Shown one piece after another: positions 6,755-16,472 of a stretch of 18,386 nucleotides of DNA. The notes beneath the pieces were generated by a model. That model ran no database searches. It was not told where the DNA came from and saw only the letters and a list, made by a program, of their open reading frames with translations. Position 1 is the stretch's first letter. The number at the start of each line of letters is the position of its first letter. The DNA comes from Bacillota bacterium (GTDB lineage: Bacteria > Bacillota > Dethiobacteria > DTU022). A program made the position numbers and the translations under genes. The DNA lies in NCBI GenBank assembly GCA_012510625.1, contig JAAZHP010000176.1, positions 1 to 18,386 on the forward strand. The letters are read 5' to 3'.

Positions 6755-7942
6755 ATGGAGATGCCGAAAAATAAGATCGCCTGCTTTTTAATCATGCTTA
6801 TATTCGTTCAATCTTTAGTCCAGCCGGCTTTCGCTGCGCCGGCGCCGGCGATTGAGCTTGAACTTAATGCCGGCAGCGCCGTGCTTATAGACGCAGAAAA
6901 TGGAACGCTGCTTTATGAAAAAGATAGCCGCGTGCCGCGGCCCCCGGCCAGCTTGACAAAATTGATGACCCTGCTGCTGGTAATGGAAGATTTAAAGTCA
7001 GGCCTGGTGGACTGGGATACCATGGTTACAGTGAGCGAACAGGCCTGGAAAACCGGCGGCTCGCAGATGTTTTTAAATATCGGTCAGCAGGTTTCATTTA
7101 GAGATCTGATCAAAGGCATCACCATTGTATCGGCCAACGATGCCTGCGTTGCCGTAGCCGAGTACCTCAGCGGCTCCGAAGCGGCCTTTGTCCAGCGCAT
7201 GAACCGGCGGGCGGCCGAGCTGGGCCTGGAGAACAGCCATTTTACCAACAGCCACGGCATGGACGCCCCGGATCATTACATGAGCGCGCTCGATGTTGCC
7301 CGCCTGTCGGCTTACCTCATTCGCACGCAGCCGGAGGCAACCGCCTTCCAGTCGGAAAAAGAATTTACCTTTAATGAAATTCGCCAGTTCAACCTTAATC
7401 CCCTCCTGGGAAATTTCCCGGGTGCGGACGGTCTTAAAACCGGCAGCACTCCCGGGGCCGGCTATTGCCTGGCTGCGACGAGCAAGCAGCAGGGAATGCG
7501 GTTGATTTCCGTAGTCATGAACACGGCCTCTGAAGAAGAGCGTCGTGAAGACAGCATTGCCCTGCTTAACCACGGCTTTCGCAATTTCGAAATGAAAACG
7601 CTTTATGAAGAAAACGAGGTTGTTGCCGAGCTGCCGGTGAAGCGGGGCCAGAAGCGGGCTGTGGGCCTGGTTGCTGAAGGCCCGGTGCAGGCCGTGGTGC
7701 CCCGCAATGACAGCAGCTACAAAATAATTGAAGAGTTTGAACTTCCTGATGCGGTAGACGCCCCGGTTAAAGAAGGCGATATTATTGGCACTCTGCGCTT
7801 GAAAAGCCCGGAAGGTGAATTAATCGCCGAGGTGGATCTGGCGGCACAGGAAAGCCTGGAGAGGCTTGGCTTCTTTCCGAACCTGCTGCGCCGGGCCGGA
7901 GACTTTTTTGCCGGCTTGTGGCAGCGGATCTGGCCGTTTTAA
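6755..7942 (+). CDS. dacF: D-alanyl-D-alanine carboxypeptidase (penicillin-binding protein 5/DacF type, peptidase S11)
   Basis: Removes the terminal D-Ala from peptidoglycan pentapeptides outside the membrane. It has 395 residues. The N-terminal signal peptide has a short basic start, a hydrophobic core (about 8-22) and AFA before a likely cleavage after residue 27. All three serine-peptidase motifs are present: S66-x-x-K69 in ASLTK, S126-A-N128 in SANDA, and K228-T-G in LKTGSTPGAG. A PBP5-type C-terminal beta domain follows (about 280-365). The last 20 or so residues (FFPNLLRRAGDFFAGLWQRI...) form an aromatic, amphipathic helix that should anchor it to the membrane. ATG start with AGGAGG 11 bases upstream. 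It is the only plus-strand gene, divergent from the flavoprotein across 60 bases. dacA and dacB are equally close names; the dacF symbol is by similarity only. No clear terminator of its own follows. Confidence 0.96.
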   Translation: MEMPKNKIACFLIMLIFVQSLVQPAFAAPAPAIELELNAGSAVLIDAENGTLLYEKDSRVPRPPASLTKLMTLLLVMEDLKSGLVDWDTMVTVSEQAWKTGGSQMFLNIGQQVSFRDLIKGITIVSANDACVAVAEYLSGSEAAFVQRMNRRAAELGLENSHFTNSHGMDAPDHYMSALDVARLSAYLIRTQPEATAFQSEKEFTFNEIRQFNLNPLLGNFPGADGLKTGSTPGAGYCLAATSKQQGMRLISVVMNTASEEERREDSIALLNHGFRNFEMKTLYEENEVVAELPVKRGQKRAVGLVAEGPVQAVVPRNDSSYKIIEEFELPDAVDAPVKEGDIIGTLRLKSPEGELIAEVDLAAQESLERLGFFPNLLRRAGDFFAGLWQRIWPF

Positions 7943-8010
7943 GGTTGGATTGTAAAGCAAAACGGGTTGATGCTGGACATGCAGGCAATTGAGAAGTAGA
8001 CTGACCGTCG

Positions 8011-8024
8011 GGGCTGTCCTAAAA
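8011..8024 (+). repeat. GGCTGTCC-type repeat, variant copy 3
   Basis: GGGCTGTCCTAAAA, a variant in the opposite orientation of the sequence at 45-60 and 3762-3776. It is followed by ATGCAT, a hexamer that also occurs at the window start (1-6), near copy 1. Confidence 0.45.
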
Positions 8025-8049
8025 AAATGCATGGGATAGGCTTTTAAAG

Positions 8050-8070
8050 TCCCCCTTTTTTAAAGGGGGA
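8050..8070 (+). repeat. Perfect 9-bp hairpin TCCCCCTTT/AAAGGGGGA
   Basis: TCCCCCTTT, loop TTT, AAAGGGGGA, then TTTAGGGGGATTTT. It is related to the hairpin of the family A repeats but lacks GC in the loop and lacks the left arm. As the first strong hairpin downstream of dacF (about 110 bases after its stop), it may also end dacF transcription. Confidence 0.65.
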
Positions 8071-8140
8071 TTTAGGGGGATTTTGGTATTTAAGGGGTTT
8101 GCTTAATTTTGTATAGTTAGAGTTAATGTGATTAATGCAA

Positions 8141-8180
8141 TTTAAATCCCCCCGGCCCCCCTTTTGCAAAGAGAGGAGCA
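8141..8180 (+). repeat. Palindromic repeat family A, copy 2 (degenerate right arm)
   Basis: TTTAAATCCCCCC, GG, CCCCCCTTTTGCAAAG, then AGAGGAGCA instead of the run of G. The left part matches the copies at 3405 and 18252; the right arm of the hairpin has decayed. Confidence 0.8.
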
Positions 8181-8183
8181 TTT

Positions 8184-8209
8184 GGGGCGAGGCATGCCTC
8201 TGCTCCTAC
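8184..8209 (+). repeat. Palindromic repeat family B, copy 3 (divergent)
   Basis: GGGGCGAGGCATGCCTC then TGCTCCTAC. Pairing is GAGGCAT/ATGCCTC plus weaker outer pairs, and the tail is again CCTAC. This is the most diverged member. Confidence 0.55.
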
Positions 8210-8303
8210 AAATGGAATCGTTACTTTATTCTGTAAAATGCCAACCCCTAGTAATGGTATAGTAATGGCCAATTTCCTGCTTCTATCTTCTTGCTTCTGT
8301 TAC

Positions 8304-8329
8304 GGGCGGGCGTGGAAGCCCGCCCCTAC
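8304..8329 (+). repeat. Palindromic repeat family B, copy 4
   Basis: GGGCGGGC, loop GTGGAA, GCCCGCCC, then CTAC. The same stem and loop occur at 8350-8374 and 8510-8535. Confidence 0.9.
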
Positions 8330-8349
8330 GTTTATATCCGATGTTGTGC

Positions 8350-8374
8350 GGGCGGGCGTGGAAGCCCGCCCCTA
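8350..8374 (+). repeat. Palindromic repeat family B, copy 5
   Basis: GGGCGGGC, GTGGAA, GCCCGCCC, CTA. It lies 46 bases after copy 4, in the same orientation. The tail reads CCCCTAA rather than CCCCTAC. Confidence 0.9.
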
Positions 8375-8450
8375 ATTGCATTTTTTACCAGTCCCCACGG
8401 TGATGGCGGCGCTTCAAGCGATAGCCAGCTGCGCTAACCGGCCTGGCTTC

Positions 8451-8473
8451 GGGCCGGTCATGCCGGCCCCTAC
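8451..8473 (+). repeat. Palindromic repeat family B, copy 6 (changed stem)
   Basis: GGGCCGG, loop TCATG, CCGGCCC, then CTAC. Both arms differ from the main type in a paired way, and the tail is kept. The left arm can instead pair with CCGGCC at 8438-8443. Confidence 0.7.
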
Positions 8474-8509
8474 AACTGAACAGTTAATATTAGTCTGTAC
8501 CGGTATATC

Positions 8510-8531
8510 GGGCGGGCGTGGAAGCCCGCCC

Positions 8532-8535
<4 letters not shown>
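8510..8535 (+). repeat. Palindromic repeat family B, copy 7, overlapping the ppdK stop codon
   Basis: GGGCGGGC, GTGGAA, GCCCGCCC, CTAC. Read on the minus strand, the GTAGGGGCGGGC end of the element contains the TAG stop codon of ppdK (8532-8534). The hairpin follows the stop directly, but without a T-run. Confidence 0.9.
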
Positions 8536-11177
<2,642 letters not shown>

Positions 11178-11182
11178 GGTTG

Positions 11183-11998
11183 TCAACCTCCCTTGATCAT
11201 TTGCACAATTTGATTTGCTACTTCTTCTACGGCCTTGTTGGAGACATCAAACACAGTGCAACCTATACGATCCATAATCCGCCGGGCATAATCGAGCTCC
11301 ATCTTGATCCTCTCCATGGAAGCATAATTTGCATGCATATCAAAGCCCAGGCTGTTTAAACGCTCCTGCCGGATCGAGCGAAGCTGCACGGGATCGATCA
11401 TCAAGCCCACTATTTTTTCCGGTGAAACCCAAAAGAGCTCTTCCGGGGGCTCCACTTCAGGAATGAGGGGCAGATTGGCCACCATCAGGCGGCGGTGGGC
11501 CAGGTACATGCTTAACGGGGTTTTTGAAGTCCGTGAGACACCAATGAGCACCACTTCCGCATGCCGGAAGCCGCGGGGATCTTTACCGTCATCGTATTTT
11601 ACGGCAAATTCAACGGCAGCCATTCTCCGGAAGTAGTCCTCATCGAGGCGGCGCACCCGCCCCGGTTCCAGGTAAGGCTCTTTTTTCATAATCTTGGCGA
11701 AAGCGCTCATTGCCGGCCCCATAATATCGGCCGTAGGGATATCGCGCTTCGCCGCTTCCCGCTCCACCAGCTGCCGTAATTCGGGAAGGACCAGGGTATA
11801 AGCAATCATGCTGTTTGCCCCGGCCGCCTCCTCCACTATCTCGATTACTCTGGCGGCGTCGCTGACAAAGGGAACCCGCCGCACCTCCATATCTTCGGAA
11901 TCGTACTGGCTGGCCGCCGCCTTGACTACAAACTCGGCGGTTTCGCCTATTGAATCGGAAATGATATAGACCACCGGCTTTTGAGAAGCTGTGCTCAT
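11183..11998 (-). CDS. ppsR: PPDK regulatory protein (bifunctional Ser/Thr kinase and pyrophosphorylase, DUF299 family)
   Basis: Switches PPDK (or PEP synthase) off by ADP-dependent phosphorylation of the threonine next to the catalytic histidine, and on again by Pi-dependent dephosphorylation. It has 271 residues, the family size. The typical N-terminus VVYIISDSIGETAEFVVKAA is at 9-28, the nucleotide-binding loop GVSRTSKTPLSMYLA at 153-167, and the conserved GLMIDPVQLRSIRQERL segment lies near 207. ATG start with GGGAGGAGG upstream. The 5-base gap to ppdK makes PPDK its natural target, and ppdK keeps the target Thr-Ser-His motif. It follows ccpN by 15 bases, matching the ccpN-yqfL pair known from Bacillus. 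Other names for the family are yqfL and ydiA. Confidence 0.97.
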   Translation of the reverse strand: MSTASQKPVVYIISDSIGETAEFVVKAAASQYDSEDMEVRRVPFVSDAARVIEIVEEAAGANSMIAYTLVLPELRQLVEREAAKRDIPTADIMGPAMSAFAKIMKKEPYLEPGRVRRLDEDYFRRMAAVEFAVKYDDGKDPRGFRHAEVVLIGVSRTSKTPLSMYLAHRRLMVANLPLIPEVEPPEELFWVSPEKIVGLMIDPVQLRSIRQERLNSLGFDMHANYASMERIKMELDYARRIMDRIGCTVFDVSNKAVEEVANQIVQMIKGG

Positions 11999-12013
11999 CC
12001 ACTTTCCTCCTCC

Positions 12014-12649
12014 CTAACTGCTTACCTCCGCCAGCATCCGGACCAGCGTGGTTTTGGTTACCTTGCCGATTACCTTAAGCTTGCCCGGTTCCAGCTCCCT
12101 GACCACCGGAAGAGCGTCTATCTGGTAATCGACGATCTTTTTTGCCGCCGCCACCACATCGAGGTCCGGTTCTACGGCAACTATATGCGGCATCCGGGTC
12201 ATGATTACTGCCACCGGAATCCGCAGGAAATCTTTCCCTCCAATCGCCGTTTTCAACAGGTCTTTGCGTGAGAGGACTCCCTGCAGGCAGCCTTCTTCAT
12301 CGACGACGAAGAGAGTACCCACGTCTTCGACGAAAAGGGTGACAATGGCATCGTAAACCGTGGTCTCTTCACGGATCACGGCAGGAACTGACTTCACCTC
12401 GCCTACAGTGAAGCGTCTCATGTAATCGGCAAAGAGGCTTTTGGCATCCTTTCCGGCATAGGTATATCCTACCCGCGGCCGCGCCTCGAGCAAGCCGGAC
12501 ATGGTCAGCACCGCCAGGCAGGGACGCAAAGCGGCACGGGAAACGTTTAACCTGGAAGCGATCTCTTCGCCGGATATGGGGCCGGATGTTTTCACAATTT
12601 CCAGGATTTTTTTCTGCCTTTGGCTTAAATCTATTTTCTCCACCCCCAA
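12014..12649 (-). CDS. ccpN: CcpN-type transcriptional repressor (helix-turn-helix + two CBS domains)
   Basis: A 211-residue DNA-binding regulator. In Bacillus subtilis CcpN represses gluconeogenic genes (gapB, pckA) when glycolytic carbon is present and senses adenine nucleotides through CBS domains. Here an N-terminal winged helix (about 8-62, with SGEEIASRLNVSRAALRPCL and the family signature LTMSGLLEARPRVGYTY) is followed by CBS 1 (about 82-136) and CBS 2 (about 144-207). The gene lies 15 bases before the PPDK regulator and 75 bases after glyS. The natural target here may be the ppsR-ppdK genes themselves (inference). Start uncertain: TTG at 12649 gives the best family match, but I see no good ribosome binding site; GTG at 12643 is the alternative. 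I found no clear promoter in the 75-base gap, so readthrough from glyS is possible. Confidence 0.93.
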   Translation of the reverse strand: MGVEKIDLSQRQKKILEIVKTSGPISGEEIASRLNVSRAALRPCLAVLTMSGLLEARPRVGYTYAGKDAKSLFADYMRRFTVGEVKSVPAVIREETTVYDAIVTLFVEDVGTLFVVDEEGCLQGVLSRKDLLKTAIGGKDFLRIPVAVIMTRMPHIVAVEPDLDVVAAAKKIVDYQIDALPVVRELEPGKLKVIGKVTKTTLVRMLAEVSS

Positions 12650-12724
12650 AAGCAGGCATACGGGCGCCCTGTTTCAAGGTGTTTTATTGGTCAAATTTAC
12701 GATATTCGCCTGCCGGAGAGCCAT

Positions 12725-14830
12725 TTAATCTGCAAGCTGCAGCAGGGCAAAATCGGCAAAGCGGTTAAAGAGCTCCTTCACCGCTGCCAGCAGGTTAAGC
12801 CGGTTCCGGCGCAGTCTCTCATCCTCAGCCATGACCAGAACCTGGTCAAAGAAACAATCCACCGGCTCTTTCATCGAACCCAGCAGCTCCAGGCAGGAGT
12901 TGTATCGGCTCTGCTGCAGCGCCTGCGTCACCCCGGGATCTACCTCCAGGAGCCGCCGGTAAAGTTCTTTTTCGGCGGGTTCGCCAAGGAGAGCCCGCTC
13001 CACCGGCCCGCCGCGGGTGCGGCGGACCAGGTTCGCCGTGCGGATATAAGCGGCGCTGATGTTTTTAAGCAGTTCCGACCGCAGATGTTCCTCCAAGGCG
13101 GCGGCTCTCCGGTAAAGCTCCTCCACAGAACGGTAGGGAACAGCCAGGACCGCCTCAATAACATCGTAGCTGAGCCCTTTCTCCTGCAGGGCAAAGCGGA
13201 GCCGCTGCGTCATGAACTCCTGCAAGGCGCCGCGCAATGTGTCAAGGCGCCCGGCGGTAAGAGATAGCGCGCTGGCATGTTCCCGCAGCGCCGCATCGAG
13301 CAGATCTGCCGGGGGAAGATCAAATCCATGCTCCAGCAGGATGGAAACGATCCCCTGCCCCTGGCGGCGCAGGGCATAAGGATCCTCTGATCCCGTTGGC
13401 TGCAATCCCACGGCGAAACAGCCGCTCAGCGTATCGGCGCGGTCGGCCAGCGAAAGAAGAGCCCCTTCAATACTGCGGGGATTCTCATCTCCAGCATGAC
13501 GCGGCAGGTAGTGCTCGTAAATGGCGCGGGCTGTCTCCGGTTCTTCGCCGCCAAGCAGGGCATACTCGCGCCCCATGATTCCCTGCAGCTCGGGAAACTC
13601 GCGAACCATGTGCGTGACCAGGTCCGCCTTGCAGAGCCCGGCGGCGCGCTCCGCCCTCCTGATTATGTCTCCGGAAAGGCCAAGGCGCTCCGCTATTACC
13701 CGCACCAGTTTAAGCAGCCGCTCCTGTTTCTGCGCCACGCTCCCCAGCTCCTCCTGGAAGACAACCTCTGAAAGCCGTTCCGCATGGCGGGCCAGCGGCT
13801 CCTTGCAATCCTCTTCATAGAAGAAGCGGGCGTCGGCCAGACGTGCGCCAAGCACCTTCTCATAGCCCCGCCGGATATTTTCATGAAAACGGTTGTTGCT
13901 AATCCCGATAAAGTGGGGCAGCAGGGAGCCGTCATCTTCCTTCACCAGCGGAAAGTAGCGCTGGTGGACTTGCATGGTCGTGATCAGCACCTCGCGCGGC
14001 AGATCCAGGTAATCGGTGGAGAAAGAGCCGGCCACAGCCACCGGATATTCCACCAGGAAAGTGACCTCCTCGAGGAGATCTTCGTCTATGAGCGGCCGCC
14101 CGCCCAAGGCGGCGGCCTGTTCAATTAACTGCTGCCGGATGGCCTCGCGGCGCCGCTCGTGATCCGCCAAAACATAGTTCTCTTCAAGACAGCGGAGATA
14201 AGCGGCGGGGCTTTCCACAACAATGGAGCCGGGAGAAAGAAAGCGATGGCCAAAAGTGCTCCGGCCCGCAGTTACCCCGGCATAGGCAAACCGTATCGTC
14301 TTCTCGCCATAAAGGGCCAGCAGGTGCCTGATGGGGCGGGCAAATCGGAATTCCTTGCTTTCCCAGTACATGGGCCGGGGGAAGGTAAGCTGCCGCAGCA
14401 GTTCGGTCAATATTTGGGGCAGCAGTTCCCCCGTCGCCTGTCCCGGAATCTCCTTCTCCGCGAAGATAAACTTTGTTCCATTGACCGTCTCCACGATAAG
14501 TTCTTCCGGGGAGAGCCCCTGGCTGCGGGCAAAGCCCAGCAAGGCCGCAGTGGGCGACCCGGCGGTATCGTAAGCCCGCTCCAGTGCCGGCCCTTTTACT
14601 TTCTTTTGCAGGTCAGGCTGCCGTGAAGCAAGCCCGCTGACCAGCAGGGCCAGCCGGCGGGGTGTGCCCCAGCTTTTGCTGCCTTCAAAGCTGAGGCGGT
14701 GCTCTTTAAAAAGCAAGGCCGCCTTCTCCTCCAGCCGCTCCAGCGCTCCCGGGATATAGCGGGACGGAAGTTCTTCGCACCCGATTTCCAGAAGCAGATC
14801 TTCTTTTTGCACCCGATCCATTATATCCAT
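12725..14830 (-). CDS. glyS: Glycine--tRNA ligase beta subunit
   Basis: The tRNA-binding subunit of the bacterial alpha2-beta2 glycyl-tRNA synthetase. At 701 residues it has the usual length. The family N-terminal signature LLLEIGCEELPSRYIPGAL is at about 12-30. The middle carries the HD-like region (around LADRADTLSGCFAVGLQPTG and DPYALRRQGQGI), and the end a DALR-type anticodon-binding helical region. ATG start; its ribosome binding site (GGAGGGGGT) lies in the last codons of glyQ, whose stop codon is 4 bases upstream, so the two subunits are probably co-translated. Expression should follow the T-box in front of glyQ. Confidence 0.99.
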   Translation of the reverse strand: MDIMDRVQKEDLLLEIGCEELPSRYIPGALERLEEKAALLFKEHRLSFEGSKSWGTPRRLALLVSGLASRQPDLQKKVKGPALERAYDTAGSPTAALLGFARSQGLSPEELIVETVNGTKFIFAEKEIPGQATGELLPQILTELLRQLTFPRPMYWESKEFRFARPIRHLLALYGEKTIRFAYAGVTAGRSTFGHRFLSPGSIVVESPAAYLRCLEENYVLADHERRREAIRQQLIEQAAALGGRPLIDEDLLEEVTFLVEYPVAVAGSFSTDYLDLPREVLITTMQVHQRYFPLVKEDDGSLLPHFIGISNNRFHENIRRGYEKVLGARLADARFFYEEDCKEPLARHAERLSEVVFQEELGSVAQKQERLLKLVRVIAERLGLSGDIIRRAERAAGLCKADLVTHMVREFPELQGIMGREYALLGGEEPETARAIYEHYLPRHAGDENPRSIEGALLSLADRADTLSGCFAVGLQPTGSEDPYALRRQGQGIVSILLEHGFDLPPADLLDAALREHASALSLTAGRLDTLRGALQEFMTQRLRFALQEKGLSYDVIEAVLAVPYRSVEELYRRAAALEEHLRSELLKNISAAYIRTANLVRRTRGGPVERALLGEPAEKELYRRLLEVDPGVTQALQQSRYNSCLELLGSMKEPVDCFFDQVLVMAEDERLRRNRLNLLAAVKELFNRFADFALLQLAD

Positions 14831-14834
14831 TTGT

Positions 14835-15716
14835 CTAAACCCCCTCCGGCAAATTTTGCAGGGGGTAGCCCGCCTTCTCCCGCTGCTGCAGGTAAGCCCT
14901 GGCGCATTGGCGCGACATGCGGCGGACCCGGCCGATATATGCGGTTCGCTCGGTAACGCTGATCGCGCCCCGGGCCTCCAGCAAATTAAATGTATGCGAG
15001 CATTTCAAAATATAGTCATAGGAAGGTAAAATGAGGCCTGATTTCAGGAGCCTTTCCGCTTCGGCTTCGTAGAGATCAAAAAGCCGGAACAGAAGCTCCC
15101 TGTCCGCCTCCTCAAAGCTGTAAACGGAGTGTTCGTACTCCGCCTGCTGGAAGAGTTCGCCATAGCGGACCTGGCCGTTCCAATCCAGGTCAAAGACATT
15201 GTCCCGATCCTGGATATACATGGCAATGCGCTCGAGGCCGTAGGTAAGCTCCACCGGAACCAGCTCCACGTCGAATCCGCCAATTTGCTGAAAATAGGTG
15301 AACTGGGTAATCTCCATCCCGTCGAGCCAGACTTCCCAGCCCAGGCCCCAGGCCCCCAGCGTCGGCGATTCCCAGTTGTCTTCAACAAAACGGATATCGT
15401 GCTCCAGCGGCGCCAGGTCCAGGGCGGCCAGGCTTTCCAGGTAGAGATCCTGGATCGCCGCCGGCGCCGGTTTGATCAGCACCTGGTACTGGAGGTGCTG
15501 GTAGAGCCGGTTGGGATTCTCACCGTAGCGCCCGTCGGTGGGGCGCCGTGAAGGCTCCACATAAGCCGCCGCCCAGGGCTCCGGACCGAGAGCCCTCAGG
15601 AAGGTGGCGGGATTCATCGTGCCGGCTCCCTTTTCAATATCATATGGCTGCCAGATGAGGCAGCCCTTTCCAGCCCAGTAAGATTGCAGCCTGAAAATTA
15701 TCGTTTGCAAGTCCAT
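14835..15716 (-). CDS. glyQ: Glycine--tRNA ligase alpha subunit
   Basis: Catalytic subunit that activates glycine and charges tRNA-Gly with GlyS. With the start chosen it has 293 residues, as expected. It shows the GlyQ signatures GCLIWQPYDIEKGAGTMNPA, TFLRALGPEPWAAAYVEPSR, RPTDGRYGENPNRL, and DNWESPTLGAWGLGWEVWLD with GMEITQFTYFQQIGG. Start choice: the frame is open to an ATG at 15776, but that codon lies inside the T-box terminator hairpin. ATG at 15728 directly abuts AAGGAG. ATG at 15716 (MDLQTIIFRLQSYW) matches the family N-terminus and has AAGGAGATGA ending 8 bases upstream, so it is preferred. It is the first gene of a glyQ-glyS transcript. Confidence 0.98.
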   Translation of the reverse strand: MDLQTIIFRLQSYWAGKGCLIWQPYDIEKGAGTMNPATFLRALGPEPWAAAYVEPSRRPTDGRYGENPNRLYQHLQYQVLIKPAPAAIQDLYLESLAALDLAPLEHDIRFVEDNWESPTLGAWGLGWEVWLDGMEITQFTYFQQIGGFDVELVPVELTYGLERIAMYIQDRDNVFDLDWNGQVRYGELFQQAEYEHSVYSFEEADRELLFRLFDLYEAEAERLLKSGLILPSYDYILKCSHTFNLLEARGAISVTERTAYIGRVRRMSRQCARAYLQQREKAGYPLQNLPEGV

Positions 15717-15742
15717 CGCCGGATTCATCTCCTTCCCCCGAT

Positions 15743-15787
15743 AAAGAAAAACCTCCTGCCCCCGGCTTGACGCCATAGGGATGGGAG
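15743..15787 (-). terminator. Regulatory terminator of the glyQS T-box
   Basis: On the minus strand CTCC, CCC and GGC pair with GCC, GGG and GGAG, around loop GTCAA and with two small internal loops. GTTTTTCTTT follows. Its 5' arm overlaps the 3' arm of the antiterminator, as expected for a T-box switch. Confidence 0.8.
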
Positions 15788-15958
15788 ATCTGCTCCCGCG
15801 GCTCCACCCGGTTCATCCCGAAGGTGAACCGGTCCCATCTAAAGACTCACTCCGGAAAGCTCTTCGCCAGAAGTACAGCCGGGCTCAACCGCCCCCGGCC
15901 CGGTTGAAATTGCCTGCATGCTGCTCCTTCCATCATTGCGTCCGCGGTTTTTATGCCT
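15743..15958 (-). promoter_or_regulatory. Glycine T-box riboswitch (leader of glyQS)
   Basis: The minus strand carries the T-box motif GGGTGGAGCCGCGGG (15795-15809). A stem III-like hairpin precedes it (CCGGTTCA/TGAACCGG, 15808-15832). An antiterminator can form from GGG, the TGGAGCC bulge and GGGAG/CTCCC, closed by CCC. A competing terminator is at 15753-15787, with a T-run after it. Stem I is supported by GACGCA...TGAGTC and GGAAGG...CTTTCC pairings, the typical AATGATGGAAGGAG 5' side, and a GGC codon (15866-15868) before GAAGAG as likely specifier. Uncharged tRNA-Gly should stabilise the antiterminator and turn glyQS on. Pairings were worked out by eye; the 5' boundary is approximate. Confidence 0.93.
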
Positions 15959-16403
15959 GCTCCGATCCTAAACCAGAATTCCCTTTTTTGTCAAGATTAT
16001 CTTCATCCAAGCACCCATCTTCTGCCGCTTCGCTGCCGTCCCCGCCTTGTATCTCAATCGATCCTTCGCTGAAAAGCATCCCGATGAGCCCCAGCGCGGC
16101 AATCTTGGGAAACAACGCCGCGCCCAGGACGCCGTAGGTCGCCGGCAGTTCCACCAGGGTGTTATCCTTTACTTTGACCCGAAACCTGGTCCGGTGCAAC
16201 CCGGCCACAAACCGGCGCAGTTGATTTGAAATATCCCGGGACCAGCTTGAGAAACGGCCCGGCCCCGGAGATCCTTTCTCTTCCAGGTAAATCAAGGCCT
16301 CGACCAGATCGCCGTCCACCTGTTCGAGAATTTCTTTTGCTTCGCTATAGCCAATTCCGGCGCGTTCACAGAGCTGTTCGATCTTTTCCAAGGAAATTTG
16401 CAC
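15951..16403 (-). CDS. DUF4342 domain protein with UBA-like N-terminus
   Basis: A 150-residue protein of unknown function. The N-terminal segment (about 1-45, MQISLEKIEQLCERAGIGYS then EAKEILEQVDGDLVEALIYLE) looks like the UBA-type three-helix fold found in EF-Ts and nascent-chain proteins. The rest (about 60-120, RFRVKVKDNTLVELPAT and GVLGAALFPKIAALGLIGML) matches the DUF4342 pattern: a basic beta segment, then a hydrophobic stretch that could be a membrane helix. The tail is acidic and low in complexity. Start choice: the frame opens at 16445, but GTG at 16403 has AAGGGGG 9 bases upstream and gives the family N-terminus. It sits between recO and the glyQS leader. The last codons contain the probable glyQS promoter, which may explain the unconserved tail. 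Confidence 0.88.
   Translation of the reverse strand: MQISLEKIEQLCERAGIGYSEAKEILEQVDGDLVEALIYLEEKGSPGPGRFSSWSRDISNQLRRFVAGLHRTRFRVKVKDNTLVELPATYGVLGAALFPKIAALGLIGMLFSEGSIEIQGGDGSEAAEDGCLDEDNLDKKGNSGLGSEQA
15965..15994 (-). promoter_or_regulatory. Likely promoter of the glyQS T-box transcript
   Basis: On the minus strand TTGACA (15989-15994) is followed 18 bases later by TAGGAT (15965-15970). Transcription would begin near 15958, just before stem I of the T-box. The promoter lies within the last codons of the DUF4342 gene. Confidence 0.6.
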
Positions 16404-16472
16404 TCTGTTCAACCCCCTTTGCCCTAGTTTAACGATCCGGCGCATTTTTTATCCGCCGTCCCAACGGCGCCG

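Noticed and set aside
11178..11186. PPDK start at TTG 11186
   Set aside because: GGGAGG directly touches this codon and so cannot serve it. The ATG at 11177 has correct spacing.
12650..12724. Promoter for ccpN with TTGACC in the 75-base gap after glyS
   Set aside because: TTGACC is present on the minus strand, but no acceptable -10 lies at the right distance.
15717..15776. Longer GlyQ N-terminus from ATG at 15776
   Set aside because: The extra codons run through the T-box terminator hairpin and its T-run and do not resemble any GlyQ. The ATG at 15716 fits family length and ribosome binding site.
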